A stretch of 64,000 nt of DNA, from the NCBI GenBank assembly GCA_008973525.1, contig WACJ01000098.1, positions 868,001-932,000 on the forward strand, written 5' to 3'. The notes beneath the pieces are model-generated. The model saw only the letters and a list, made by a program, of their open reading frames with translations. It ran no database searches and was not told where the DNA came from. The stretch comes from Stenopsyche tienmushanensis (taxonomy: Eukaryota > Arthropoda > Insecta > Trichoptera > Stenopsychidae). Shown here piece after piece: positions 36,281 through 47,780 of the stretch (the stretch's first letter is position 1; each line of letters starts with the position of its first letter). Made by a program: the position numbers and the translations under genes.

Positions 36281-37922
36281 AGAAAAATAATAAATTTGTT
36301 TGAATTTTTAAGTTGATCTAAGTATTATCTAATATATAAAAATTAATATATGTTTGTTCGTATGTAATGCGCTGCCATACCATTTATCAGATCGCGATAA
36401 ATTTTTATCAACTTACTGTTTATGCATGCGGAAATAATATAGATATTGTATGGATGCACCATATTGGCGCATATTGGTCTGGTCAAATGAAGTTTGAGCA
36501 GTATTTGTATTTTGTATTTTGCAACGCATGCCGGGTATTCGCTAGTGTTTTATATATTTGTCTATCTGTACGCCTGATTGATATTAACACTGTATTATCC
36601 AAATACCTATTTTTAAGTGAATTCCAATCATCGACTATTTGATTGATTTATGATATAATTTAAGCTGATTTTCTATTATTATACGTGGGTTGATATATAT
36701 TAAAAATTGCGGAACAATTTTTCTGCTGGGTTCTGGATCACATCCGCTTAAATATGAGCGTAATATTTTATTAGTATATAGTCGTCTGAAAAGGATTTAG
36801 GAAAGTAGGAATATCACATAAATTATTTGTCTGGACGAAGTGTGGTGACAGGTATTAAGCTCACCTTAACCGCCTCCACCAGGCTGATATATGAGCTCTT
36901 CCGTCATTCACCTAAGTAGATTACAGCGTGTAACACCTGCAGTTTTTCTTCCGTATTTAATCATACAATATCTCGGATACTCTTTGCATATTCTTTCGTT
37001 TGGTACGCTTCCTCGTGTGATTTACAACCACGAAAAATATTCAGTGGAAAGCGCCTTTAACACCAAGAAACAAGGGATGGTCTTAGCGTATACAGATCTG
37101 CTTTAAGCGCTCCATGGCTTACGAACTCAATTCACGCTCATATCACACTTTCAGCCTAATTTGAATACAGAAAGTGATAAAAAAAGAGAAAATTTGATAA
37201 TTTCCCGCCGAAATCAAGATATTTCTAAGCTCCTACGCAAGGAAATTCAAGATGGCCCTCAGAAGGGGTGGTTCTTTTTAATAAAATTTTCCGAATTGAA
37301 AACTTAAATTGGCTCTAAAAGCAGCTTATGTAAGACAGTCGAAGTAGCCAAATTATCGCCACACGCATATTAAACTCTTTATAGCACGAGAAATTGGCTT
37401 TCCTCACCCTTATCTGCGTTTTTTAAAGCAACGCCAAAGAGAAATGTAATTTGAAAATCCCTGCGCCGCAAATTTAATAGTCACGTAATCTTTTAAGTTA
37501 TTATTCGCGTCAGGATATTTTTCTTATTAAAAGCAATTCTTTAAAGGGAGACAGAGAGGGGTGGGTCGGAATCTGTTTCGCTCCCGCCTACAGGGTAACA
37601 AGGAAATATATTAAAAATTCGAATTTATTATTATCGGCGCCGTTTAATCGGTGCCGGTATCAAATTGATTTTTGCGGGGGTGGATTGGACCCGAAGAATA
37701 TAATTCAATTTTTTTTTAAGATGTTTCGATATTGCGATCATAATTAGCATTGGCTTAACGAACAGTGCTCTCTAATCAGGAAATATTTTTTCGCTAATGA
37801 AAAATTGTTCCGCTGTATTAAAATACATTTAAATCAAATTCGATCAACTTAAACAGAGCCTTTAAACAATATAAAAAAGGGATAATCAGTTCATTAAATG
37901 CATGCATCTTACATATTAGATA
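36281..37922. other. No gene confirmed
   Basis: A 91-codon frame at 36367-36642 and a 71-codon frame at 36891-37106 show no recognised domain. AT-rich otherwise. Confidence 0.4.
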
Positions 37923-38849
37923 AAGCGGAAAGAAATGTCATTTTTTTGACTGCGTTTTTACCGTCAGTTTGTCTCAGGTTGCTGTCGAGCGAATACGTCA
38001 AGGCTGGTGTCATTTTGAAGCTCTGTTGTTTGTCTTATTTTTTCAAATGTTTTTATATTTTTTTAGTCATAGTAGAAATGTCCAAGCCAGAAATTGATGA
38101 GACCCATTTGCGATCTTGTTTATTGTTTTTATTCGATAAAGGATTAAAAGCAAAATAAGCTGCCCAGAGCATCTGTGATACATATGGCAACATATTGAAT
38201 ATTTGAAAATGCCATAGATGGTTCAAAAAATTCAAAAGTGTGGACAGAGATTTGAAAAATAAACCAAAATCAGAACGATCTCCATAAATCGATGATGACG
38301 CATTAAATTCTCTGGTAGAATCTGATCCTCGAAAAACAATAAAGGAATTATCGCTAGACATCGGCTATCGATCGTAAAAGACCATTTGAAAAGTCTTATA
38401 CTGTCACAGTAGAGTTATAGTGTGCACAATTAGATAGGTTAAAAGCGAAAATGCTTAAAAACGATCAGTGCTAGTTAACAACCAAAGAAGAATATTACAG
38501 CATGATAATGCAAGACCACACGCAACAAGGATTGCGCAGAACAAAATAATGGAGATGGATTTGGAAGTGCTGCAACGTTCACCATATTATCCTGACATTG
38601 CACCTTCTGACTATAATCTTTTCAAGCCATTAGAATATTCGCTTTGCGATAAAAAATTGACTTTTGTGGAACAAGTGAAAAATCATTTGGATTCTTACTT
38701 TAGTGTAAAACCAGCCGAATTTTATGAAAAGGGCATTAAATAGCGATTATAAATAACAATGTTAATTATTTAATTGAGTAATATTGTAAAGCTTTTATTA
38801 AAATATTTTTTTTCTCTAAATAACAAAAAAATGACATTTCTTTCCGCTT
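37923..38849 (+). mobile_element. mariner deletion derivative with perfect 26-bp inverted repeats
   Basis: The termini (37923-37948 and 38824-38849) are exact inverted copies beginning AAGCGGAAAGAAATGTCATT, flanked by TA on both sides. Inside, from an ATG at 38078, the plus strand reads MSKPEIDETHLRSCLLFLFDKGLKAK then a stop, SICDTYGN, CHRWFKKFKSVDRDLKNKP and DDALNSLVESDPRKTIKELSLDIG. After about 100 bp of scrambled sequence the frame reopens. At 927 bp it is shorter than the usual 1.3 kb of full-length mariners: the central block with WVPHxL and the first catalytic Asp is missing. Perfect terminal repeats suggest relatively recent mobilisation by a transposase made elsewhere. Confidence 0.92.
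38468..38743 (+). pseudogene. mariner transposase C-terminal half (open, 91 codons)
   Basis: The frame reads LQHDNARPHATRIAQNKIME, then SPYYPDIAPSDYNLFKPLEY, then VKNHLDSYFSVKPAEFYEKGIK and a stop. HDNARPH carries the second catalytic Asp and APSDY the third; the FYxxGI block is the usual mariner C-terminus. It is uninterrupted, but lacks the DNA-binding domain and the first catalytic Asp, so no active enzyme can be made from it. It lies inside the element at 37923-38849. Confidence 0.9.
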
Positions 38850-38851
38850 TA

Positions 38852-40534
38852 CATAATATATGCTAACATGGTTTAATTTATTGTTTTTTTTATTGCTTTA
38901 TTATATTTTGAATATTTTATACGATTTTATAATACTTAACATGTAGCAAAAAAATAATTGAGAGCTTTGGGGGCGCATTAAGTGATGCACCCTGTATAAG
39001 GGCGCCTCAGTCCCACACGCAGCTGTCAGGGCCAAGTGACAACTTTCCCCTGGCTGATGTCGCGAAACAGCTTTATAAAATGAAGCTTTAAGGTTTCTTT
39101 TTAAATTGACTGAGTTTGGTTTTGAGGCGCTTTTGTGCTTAAATGGTGGTAGATACAGCCTCTGGAGCCTTCTCCCTCTCGTGGTTGTTATTTTCATGAC
39201 AAAAGCGGATTGACGTATAAGACGACAAAAAAAAGTTCCGACCGGATGAAAACTTATTATGTGACCCTTGTCGGCAGAGATGTATTTATTAAAATTCAAA
39301 TACACATAAAAACACGTCGGATGCTATCTCATATTTTGCGATGGGGTGAGTTTGTTGCGGATCGGGGGGGAAACAAAAGGAAACAATGCATAAATTCGGT
39401 TCGTCTGTTTTACGATGTCACGTATCGGGAGTGGAAGGATACGTTTGTATTGTCAGTGAAGGATATTCGGTCACACTTTCTGTCAAAGTGCAACTGCATT
39501 TCCGAATTGCTTTCCTCTATCACATGGATAATGCATTCGTTTGGGTGACGGTATCGGGTGAGCTTTTATGTGCTTCTCGGGTATGCATTTTTGATTCGAG
39601 CTCAAATAAATTCTCAGCAATCTTTCATTCATTTTTTCGCAAGCTGTCTTAATTCATCATAATTTATTCAAATCAGTAATTCCATTCTCGCATTAAAATT
39701 CTGATTTGCCATTTTTAAGCGAGCTTCGGTTCTCATTTACAGCTGAAATAATGAAAAATATTTTTCGGCTGTGTAATTTCAGACCATTTCACGCCATCAC
39801 TGAAAAAAATAGCGGTGGACAGCTCCACAAACTTTCCAGACGTTATAAAACATCAGAATTATAAAACGGCTACCCTAATTAAATTGTGTCAAAACCACGG
39901 ATAAATGATCACGGTTGATTCACGTTGTAAAATATTTTACACAATAAATTTCATGCTGTGAATGTAAATAATATTTCATTTACCACACAATCAATAAGGC
40001 TCTTTGATTGAATATTTATTAAAAAATATTGATTTTACGAACATAACGGCTTCATTGGACGCATTGATGAGAGCGCGTACCGCTTATTAGAACGTTCACT
40101 CATGTACACTTGCACGTTTTTATGCAGATTTTTCGCATTATGATGAAATTGATGTCATTCAAAATACAGGACCACAAAATGGGGCTCTTCAGAAAAATTC
40201 CCTCGATCTTTATGGTTGCTTTAACGCGTGAAAAGTGTTTGCACCTCTGACGGAATATATTGGAGTTATGGGGTATGATATATTTTCTTTTCATGCATTT
40301 TATCTTTTGCTTTGAATCCACAATGCAAACACGTCCCGTGGGAACTATCACGCAAATCGAAACGTGATTCCTGTTACCATCGTCGTGTTACAATTGATAG
40401 AGCCTTTTTATTTCTTTGTGCGCATCGTGAGTTGCATTTTCAAGCCGGCTACACATTCTCACGGAAGCGAAAAGTCATTTGTAGGCATTCGAATACGTTA
40501 AATAATAATAAATATCCTCCAAATATGAAATTGT
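38852..40534. other. No gene confirmed
   Basis: Frames at 38901-39305 (minus, 134 codons) and 39210-39652 (plus, 112 and 88 codons) overlap and have no recognised domain. A TGATGCACCCTGTATA block at about 38982 resembles the outer end of some Tc1/mariner elements but has no partner. Confidence 0.35.
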
Positions 40535-40889
40535 TTTGGGGTTGTTAATTTGCCATGAAAAAATGTGGATTAAAAAATACTTCTGCTATTTTGCTGTAAA
40601 GCATCGCCAAACATTCGCTGTTTATGTTATGATACATCGTGAGCAAACGCGGTACTCATCTTGCGCACGGCTTTCTCATGTTCAAATTTTCTGTCAATAT
40701 GCAATGTACAGCGCTTTTTGAAATACCTACCATGTCTGCTATCTCAAGCAGTCGACGATCATTCATGGACCAAATTTATCCATATTTACAAATACACTAT
40801 TAGTGCTTACCAAACACATATTTTAGTATTTTTTTTAAAGAACAACTGCCATCTATACATCAGGCCGGGTACTTCTGGGACTACCCTTG
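40535..40889 (-). pseudogene. mariner-like transposase fragment with one terminus
   Basis: The minus strand reads MNDRRLLEIADMVGISKSAV and HCILTENLNMRKPCAR, then a stop, VPRLL, and a decayed tail. This is the second helix-turn-helix and linker region (DRRLxxxEIAxxVGIS..xxxILTExLxMRKxCARWVPRLL) of a mariner family. Upstream on that strand, at 40860-40889, the sequence ACAAGGGTAGTCCCAGAAGT next to a TA looks like the terminal inverted repeat. The first 60 or so codons and the whole catalytic core are missing or unreadable. Confidence 0.75.
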
Positions 40890-40988
40890 TAAGAGATTTT
40901 TTTTCAAGAATAAAGGATAGAGTAATATAAAAAGATCCATTAAATTATGACCATTTTTATTGTGCCTTTCGAAGAATATGCAATATAC

Positions 40989-41435
40989 ATTCAAACCTCT
41001 TTTTGTGCGACTTTTATTTGTGCGATTTCGAAGTTATGCGATTTTTTTAAAGCAATTTTTATTTTCTATAAATTTTAATAAAGAGTACGTATCGAGATTT
41101 TTTTGGATAAAATAGGAAATAAATAATCAACACCAAATAATCTAGAAAACTTTTTAAAGCCATTTTTTCAAAATAATATATATAATATATAATCACTTGG
41201 AACATTGTCAAATGGATTATTATTTTTAGTTACAAACCAATAAAAGCTATGCAGGAAAGCGATTTCGACTCAAATACATAATTCATTTAGAGTCAACCCT
41301 CATATAGCGTTCCCTTCGTTTGTGGCATATTTTACGTTAGCAACGATTAAATTACGTAGTTGTTCAATGTCACCTCGCAAGTGATAGTTACATGCAATTG
41401 TTAACAAATTAAATACGTACAAATTTTTACGGGTA
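40989..41435 (+). mobile_element. pogo-like repeat, copy 1 (partial)
   Basis: Begins TCAAACCTCTTTTTGTGCGA and continues with TTCGAAGTTATGCGATTTTT, TATCGAGATTTTTTTGGATA and AAATAGGAAATAAATAATCA. The first 130-170 bp match copies at 41436 and 63126. The remainder to 41435 is not shared and no right end is visible. Confidence 0.6.
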
Positions 41436-41980
41436 CACTCAAACCTCTTTTTGTGCGACTTTTTTTTGTGCGATTTTGAAGTTATGCGGTTTTTTCTTTT
41501 TTATTAATTCATAAAGACTATGTATCGAGATATTTTGGATAAAATAGGAAATACATAATCAACACTAATCGAAATTTGGAAAAAAAAATGATTTGGGACT
41601 GTTTAAATCATATTGCATCTGCTATCGCTGTGACATCTTGTGATTAGTGATATCTTTACTAATTATGAATTATATTGTTGGATCTTTACTAAATATGGTA
41701 TATTGGGCATTTGAGATGCCAGATGTCAGACATCCTTAAAACTTTACCAACGATGCAACACGTGTTCTAAATGCTACCAAAAAAGTTATTTTTCAATTGC
41801 CTTATTGTTTTCCTGTTTTTTATTAACTTTTTTTTATGCGATTTTGGATATATTTTCTATGGCCGTTTCAAAGTTATACGGTTTTTAAAATTCATGGAAC
41901 GCATCTTCATTTTTTTATATGAAAGTTATAGCTTTTTTTGTGCGATTTTTTGCGGAATGCATCTACCGCACAAAAAAGTG
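41436..41980 (+). mobile_element. pogo-like repeat, copy 2
   Basis: After TA (41434-41435) it begins CACTCAAACCTCTTTTTGTG and carries the same internal blocks as copies 1 and 3. It ends near CATCTACCGCACAAAAAA, which matches the inner part of the right terminus of copy 3, but the outermost bases are lost. The TA target and ACCTCTTT-type terminus suggest a pogo/Tigger MITE; no transposase is encoded. Confidence 0.65.
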
Positions 41981-42190
41981 CTTTTTTTTGTAAAAATCGG
42001 TATAATTCTTAAGCCACCGCACAAATTAAAACGAAATTTTCTTGTTTTTTCGAGTGTTTTTACAAGAACTTACTGCATATATATAACAGTGGTTTTTCCA
42101 ATGGTTAACGAAATTCCAAACTATCATATAGGCGTTTTTGTGCGAACGAAGCGCCAAGCGAAACACGCTTTTTTAAGTGATTGGAATTTG
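41981..42190 (+). repeat. Dispersed repeat shared with 47320-47520 (inverted)
   Basis: ATAATTCTTAAGCC, AAACGAAATTTT, ACTTACTGCA and later GCG-AAG/GCCAAGCGAAA blocks match the reverse complement of 47320-47520. Both copies adjoin pogo-like TGTGCGATTT/TATGCGATTT sequence, so this is probably an internal part of a longer pogo-like element. Confidence 0.5.
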
Positions 42191-43588
42191 TTTAGTTAAT
42201 TACATGCTTTCATTTAATCATTTTCATAGTTACAAATACAGTATTTTTACTTTTAAAGCATTTCTTTTGAAACATAGACAGCAAACAGGCAAATTAAAGT
42301 CGTTCTAATAACAACAAAAAAATTGTTTTCGATATATGTTCGTGACATTGAAACCAATGCTCGTACATCGATCTGATGTCTTTCTTGCGGGGCAATTTAT
42401 TCAACATGTCAAACATTAATTATGATGTACTTTATTCTTGTATAAACAAGGCCTTTCCCATGCCAATGTCCCTGGAAAAGATCAACAATAACAAATCTCG
42501 TCATAATCGTCGGGGATTGGATAGATGGCGTCCCATAGTCTGATGTCTCAATTGCGTAGACACATTATTGTTACCACTGATCCCTTCATGTTTTTCTTTC
42601 CGGCGAACAAACCCAATTTTCCAGACTATATTTATGTCTTTCGAAGCATGATACGAATCCCTCCACATTCGAAAAATACATAATAAAAATAGACGTTTAT
42701 TTTTATTTATACAGGAATAAAAATGTACAAAATCCATACGCCGATACATTATCCGCCCTAAGTGTGCCGCGATATTGATTCTAATAAAACGCAAAACAAC
42801 CTCGATCGCTTCTGGATACATTTTTATAAAGTGCGATATATCAGTAATATGGATATTTTTCAATTTTTATAGGCTTTTATTAGGCAATAAAATGGATTTT
42901 TAGTATGAAACGCTTTTAGGTAGTCGGCGTCTGATATAATTCACTTAGTTTTGGTACGTGATCGTGCGATTTCAACCCTACGCCGGGGAGTGCATCCACA
43001 TTCGGGTTCCATGTAGAGTAGAAAGCACCCAGCTCTGTTCGTAACTCAAGCAGATATGCAATTTTAGAATGCAATAAAATGTTTTACGACCTTGGTTAGG
43101 GTTGTACTTATATCATGGACTTTTATGTTATATGCGCCAGACGAATGGCTACAAATGAGCGTGCACCGAATACTAATTGAACTTGCATCGGAGAATAATC
43201 CCATTTGCATATTTTCTTTGTTCCGTGGAAGAAGTGAAATGAGCCCATCTCTTATTCGAATAAAACGAAAAAAAAGTGCTCTCAGCACATCCAGACTATT
43301 TCACCATTCATCATGCAGAGTATCAATATAGAAATTGGGATAAATCATATAGACTTATACAATAGAAGTATAGATGCGATGGAGCTTTCGAGTCGTAAAT
43401 TTATCAGACATTTGCCCTAATATAATTTTAGTACTGAAATATTTTACGATTGATTATATTGCTGAATTAAATATACCAACGAATATATCATAAGTGCAAT
43501 TGAATATTTACATTGTTACGAAATGGTGTAAAAGTCCCTGAATTGCACTTTTATCCTCATTAAAACTTCAGCATAGACGACCTTTATA
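42191..43588. other. No gene confirmed
   Basis: A 120-codon minus frame (42501-42863) and antisense pair at 43064-43331 have no recognised domain. Confidence 0.4.
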
Positions 43589-43800
43589 GGTTCATTCACT
43601 ATTAAGTTGTGGAAAGATAAGCAAAGAAAGAAGAAGATGATTAAATAAGAATGGAAATACGTTTTAATGGTTAAAATCTTTATTTACTGTGAGGAAAAGA
43701 TAATTAATTACGAGATAGAAAAATTCAACAGAAAGAACAGATACTTCCGCGGCCAAGACTGTTGGACGACTTCTCTTATTTTTTTAACGTGTACTCTGTA
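43589..43800 (+). repeat. Dispersed GC-rich palindromic repeat, copy E, with extended 5' part
   Basis: Begins GGTTCATTCACTATTAAGTT and GTGGAAAGATAAGC, which also precede copy F. It then has a diverged central block ending CTTCCGCGGCCAAGACTGTT and GGACGACTTCTC. The GC-rich palindrome is partly lost. Sharing of the upstream part with copy F shows the repeat unit is longer than the GC-rich core. Confidence 0.6.
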
Positions 43801-45276
43801 AACCATTAAATCTATCAATCTATTCATTAGATTGTAACAACTAATGATAAAAAATGGATTATTTAAACGTAAATAATAATGTCTGATCAAAAGATACAAA
43901 AAAATCCAACTCTTAAGCCCGGTTTAGACGGGAAAAAAATAATTTTATTTATATGGATATTGGAATGGGTAATATAAAAGGCTTAAGTATTTGAGTGACA
44001 TCTATCGGCAATCTTTTAATTAAATTTAAAAGTACATATTTTCACTATTATTTCGCAAAATCGTGATTAAATTTAATTCGGGTTCTAAGACCAACGAACA
44101 CTATTTTCAAATCGTGAATTACTATATGGCAAATTTATGGCTCCGAATATCGATAACCTCAGATGAATAATGAATGGTCCAATCTTCATATATTTGGTAT
44201 TTTATAGTCGCAGGGGTGGATTCATAAAGCTCAACGCGGGTAATCACCCCGCACGAAAGTATGCTTCTATCGTATAAATATATTCTATGATTTAATAAAT
44301 AAGACATATCTGTCGGTATTAGTATTAGGTGTTAAGTGTGTTATAGCGATACATAAAATAGACAATGACATTAGCATACTCGAAGATTGGGTGCCAATTC
44401 ATTATAAATTTAAAACGACGATATATCGTATCGTAGCATTTAATCAAATTCTGCTATAAAACCTTAGAAGACTTTGAAAAATGATGGATTTATATGCGAA
44501 AATAAGTAGATAATTGATAATTAAAAAGGAATTCTCTAAAACAAAGACTATTTTAAGTATAAAGTTGAAATGATGAAACGCACATATTCGTGCGTGCGGT
44601 ATTTATAGTGTTAATTAATAGTACACGCATCGAATGCCAATCGTACGGTTTCTCATGGACACGTTGCTATGTTTGCCAAAAATCCTGATATATTTTTAAT
44701 TGTAACATTTTGAGGGAAGTAATGTTTCCTCCAAACCACAGCTGGATGCCAGCTTTGGGAAATAAAAGCAAAATTTTCCCGAGGAAACAATAAAAAAATG
44801 CCTTAGCACGTGTGCGATGAAAACCGCGCAGGAATTACGCGATTTACCACGCTAACCGGCCAAAGTTAACCAAAATTAATTTACTGCGCAACTGTTTGCC
44901 AAATAAAAACAGACATTGTTGTTAATTGTTTGCGACGTGGCGGCTTACCCTCGCCATCCGCCAAATAAGAAAAAATAAATGAGTCCAATTGAAACGTTCA
45001 TCAGTCGGGATTCGGACCGAACAAAGGAGCCAAATAAAGCAATCTTTTCCAAAAAAAAAAATCCCGGAAAAATAATCACGTATGTTTTATTGCCTTTTTT
45101 TGGCCTTAATCAACTTTCCGCGTTGCTGTTCGTTTGGATGGCATGTGACATTTGAAAATCAATTCGACGTCAACACACGTTGTCGTTCAATCTGCATTGA
45201 ATCAAATTTTCAATAATAATTCTGACGAATCGTGTACAAAATAATGTATAGATAGATTTGAATTGAACCAGAAAGT
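43801..45276. other. No gene confirmed
   Basis: AT-rich to about 44690, then a somewhat GC-richer part (44700-45180) without a readable protein. Confidence 0.4.
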
Positions 45277-46186
45277 CAGGGTCGTAACTAGAGCGTGGCA
45301 AAGCAGGCGCCTGCCACGGGCGCAACAGGGATTGGGGCGCAAAACGCAGGATACCGACCCGATTGAGAGAGTTGTACGTGATTTTTATTTTACTTGACCA
45401 TTTTACTCTAAATGCATTAACACGTAAATTGACATAAGATTCGCAATGAGTCATTTTCGATATCTCTCATGGGGTTCCCGATTCTTCGTTTGGAGATAAT
45501 ATGTACATACTTGCTTCATTACTCATAATTGGCTCGAGATAGATAACACCATCGATGTCATTAATTCAAAACAAATGATATAATAATTGATTAGCGATGC
45601 TTTATCTCCACTTTAACGGTGATCCAATTTTATGGATAATCAGTGTTCCCAATGAAGCTCGTAAGAATTTTAAGTGTCGACCCGATTAGTCATTTTTGGA
45701 TACCCGAAAAAAAGTGTTTCGGCGCTCGTTGTATCATCTTATATTGCTTCATCAGCACCAACACCACCTACGCCCCTCGGCCAGTGCGCCCCTGCCTCAT
45801 TTTCGTCCAAACGAAAAATACACGAGAAACACTAATAAGTAAGTAAATGTAAATTATGTCAATATTAGATGTTCTTACAATTTATTGCGGTTTTTTTCTC
45901 AATGCAATTTTTTTCAATTTCGATAACAGAGGTCGCGCGTTATCGTGCTGGAAAATAATGGTGCATCTATTCACCAAAGTTGGCTTCTCTTGATGTAAAG
46001 CGTCGGAGCGGGGGCGCTCTCGGGGCAGAGCCCCCGGGCGGCGCCCCGCTCCCACGCGCTCGTCGTGATGGTTGCACTAGCGCGCGAGTATTCTGTTTGA
46101 ATTGCCTTTATATGACTCAAGATATAGGTGCATTAAAACATAATACATACGTCCAAATTAATAAAAAAAAATCAATAAAAAATGTT

Positions 46187-46390
46187 CAATTTCTTATGTC
46201 CAACATGCATAGCATCTGCTTGCTGTTGCTTAATTATTTTTGCCTATTATTGTGTTGCGAAAATAAAAGGAATGAGTTGCTGTGCAAATCTGTCAGTTTA
46301 CTTTTGAAGAAGTAGAAAGGGGGAATAAAAAAATGGTCAGCGATAAGAATGGTGCTCGTTAATTATCAAAATAAATGCCTGACTTCTATG
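46187..46390 (+). repeat. Dispersed repeat, second copy (see 16601)
   Basis: Matches 16690-16930 across CATAGCATCTGC, ACGAAAATAAAAGGA, AGTTTACTT..GAAGAAGTAG and AGCGATAAGAAT. On the minus strand it lies directly downstream of the GIY-YIG relic, as a 3' tail would. Confidence 0.6.
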
Positions 46391-46465
46391 CTCCTTGTGA
46401 GCATCCTTCGTCCATTGCCGTTGCTTTGCGGTCTTTATTGGAGATTGTTTACACTTTCAGATCTT

Positions 46466-46801
46466 TTAGCTGGTCATTGGTGCTTTAATTTTCGGTAAAA
46501 TTGGTAGCCAAAATCTAGGAATGCTAGTGCCGTCATATCGTCTGTTGATTGCAGAGTTTCTTCGTTTTTTGATCTCTTGTAATTTTGATGCTGACGTTTT
46601 TGATTGTTGCTATAGTTTATGTGCCGCAAAATTGATGTGATGATCGTTCTTCGTAACATATTCGGTTATTGCTGATTTGTAATCCAATTGCAAAACTGCT
46701 TTCTGATATCCTCTCACCCTGTGGGCGATCTATCTATTGGTTTGTTCAATGTACAACATGATGGAGGCTGCGCATTCGTTCTCGTAAACCCCCTGATTTT
46801 C
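46466..46801 (-). pseudogene. Penelope-like element GIY-YIG endonuclease relic
   Basis: A 112-codon minus-strand frame with two in-frame TAG codons reads GVYENECAASIMLYIEQTNR, stop, IAHRVRGYQKAVLQLDYKSA, ITEYVTKNDHHINFAAHKL, stop, KLQEIKKRRNSAINRRYDGT and IPRFWLPIL. The pattern GVYxxxCxxxxxxYIxQTxR, then a conserved Arg, then EYVTKNxHxINF matches the GIY-YIG nuclease at the C-terminus of Penelope-like retroelements (GVY for GIY, YIE for YIG). The Gly of YIG is changed to Glu. The reverse transcriptase that should lie upstream is absent; instead the Helitron relic lies about 100 bp upstream. Confidence 0.8.
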
Positions 46802-46901
46802 GTTTTTCACTTTTTTCTTTTTGTCGAATAGAAGGCTTTCTATCTTTTTTCTCGTCCTAAAGATCGCGTTCATGTCGTGCTAATGAAGTGCTCTTGGATG
46901 C

Positions 46902-47102
46902 TTAAAAAAAATCCGTATGGTGCGTAGCGTCTGGTAATAAATGATTTGGGCGTGAGCAGCCCACATACAGCTGTCCATGTGAGAAGCATGCACGCATGCC
47001 CTGTGTTTCCCTGTACTCTGTTGATACTCGCACCGGAAACTGCACGCGCTTCAATACAAATAGCATATCAGTCGGAATAATTGGGACACATCTTCTTTCC
47101 AT
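46902..47102 (-). pseudogene. Helitron PIF1-type helicase C-terminal relic
   Basis: The 66-codon frame contains IPTDMLFVLKRVQFPVRVS and ACFSHGQLYVGCSRP. Helitron Rep/Hel proteins end in a PIF1-family helicase with FKRxQFPVRxxFAMTINKSQGQ and CFSHGQLYVACSR blocks. Here the middle block (AMTINKSQGQT) is reduced to TEYRETQG, and the sequence after CSR has decayed. No upstream helicase or replication-initiator domain is readable. It is a small fragment, either of a Helitron or carried in by another element. Confidence 0.85.
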
Positions 47103-47319
47103 TTCAAACTGAAGCTTTGATGATATTATTCATCATCTTTTTATCTAAAAGTCTGGTACTGTTGCTACAATTTTAATTTATTTCAATTTAGTTGCCAATT
47201 TTCAGTGTTAAAATACACAATTGAAATATAATTTTTAAATAGAACGATGAACTAACTAAATGTTGCCTTTATTTTTTGTTCATGTGTTTGGGTGTCATTT
47301 GATAAATGCCTTTTTATAT

Positions 47320-47780
47320 AATTCAAATCAAAAAGTTACTTTTTGCATTTTGTCGCGCTGATACACGCACCATACATTGAAAACCTCTGTTTTGTTTAAA
47401 TATATCTGTGCAGTAAGCTCTTTTGTAGGCACCACTAAAATTTCGTTTCAATCTATTGGCTGGTTTAAGAATTATATCAATTTTACGAAAGAAGTAGAGT
47501 TTCATGAATTTCTTACGAAATCGCCCGGACTTTCAGCGAAGCTTAGCGCGAAACGCACGGACTGTAAAGTATTAATGTTTTGTAAATTTAATTCTTCGTT
47601 TTCGCCGATAGTCATTTCTTCCCAAATATATTTTTCCGACAATTTTAGACTTTTTTATGCGTATTAGCATAAAAAAGCTTTGTTCTTTATAGAAAAATGA
47701 GGGATAAGTTCCATTATTTTTTAAAATGGCATAATATCAAAATCGCATAAAAAAGATCCGCATAAAAACAGACCAAAGTA
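47320..47780 (-). mobile_element. pogo-like repeat fragment
   Basis: The reverse strand matches 41981-42190, and its upstream part (47730-47780) reads TTTTTATGCGGATCTTTTTTATGCGATTTT, similar to the internal direct repeats of the pogo-like elements at 41436 and 63126. There is no recognisable protein. Confidence 0.45.

Noticed and set aside
38901..39305. 134-codon minus-strand frame as a host gene
   Set aside because: No recognised motif; it overlaps a 112-codon frame on the other strand.
41771..42199. 142-codon plus-strand frame as a membrane protein
   Set aside because: The apparent hydrophobicity comes from T-rich codons (Phe, Leu, Ile) in the pogo-like repeat, and the frame runs across two repeat segments.
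43515..43840. TGTTACGA...TGTAACA block around repeat copy E as an LTR
   Set aside because: The ends are suggestive, but flanking pentamers differ and copy F lacks the same borders.
46010..46080. GC-rich hairpin and nearby CTAG as a Helitron 3' end
   Set aside because: A hairpin is present, but CTAG is on the opposite strand to the helicase relic, is not next to the hairpin, and is not followed by T.
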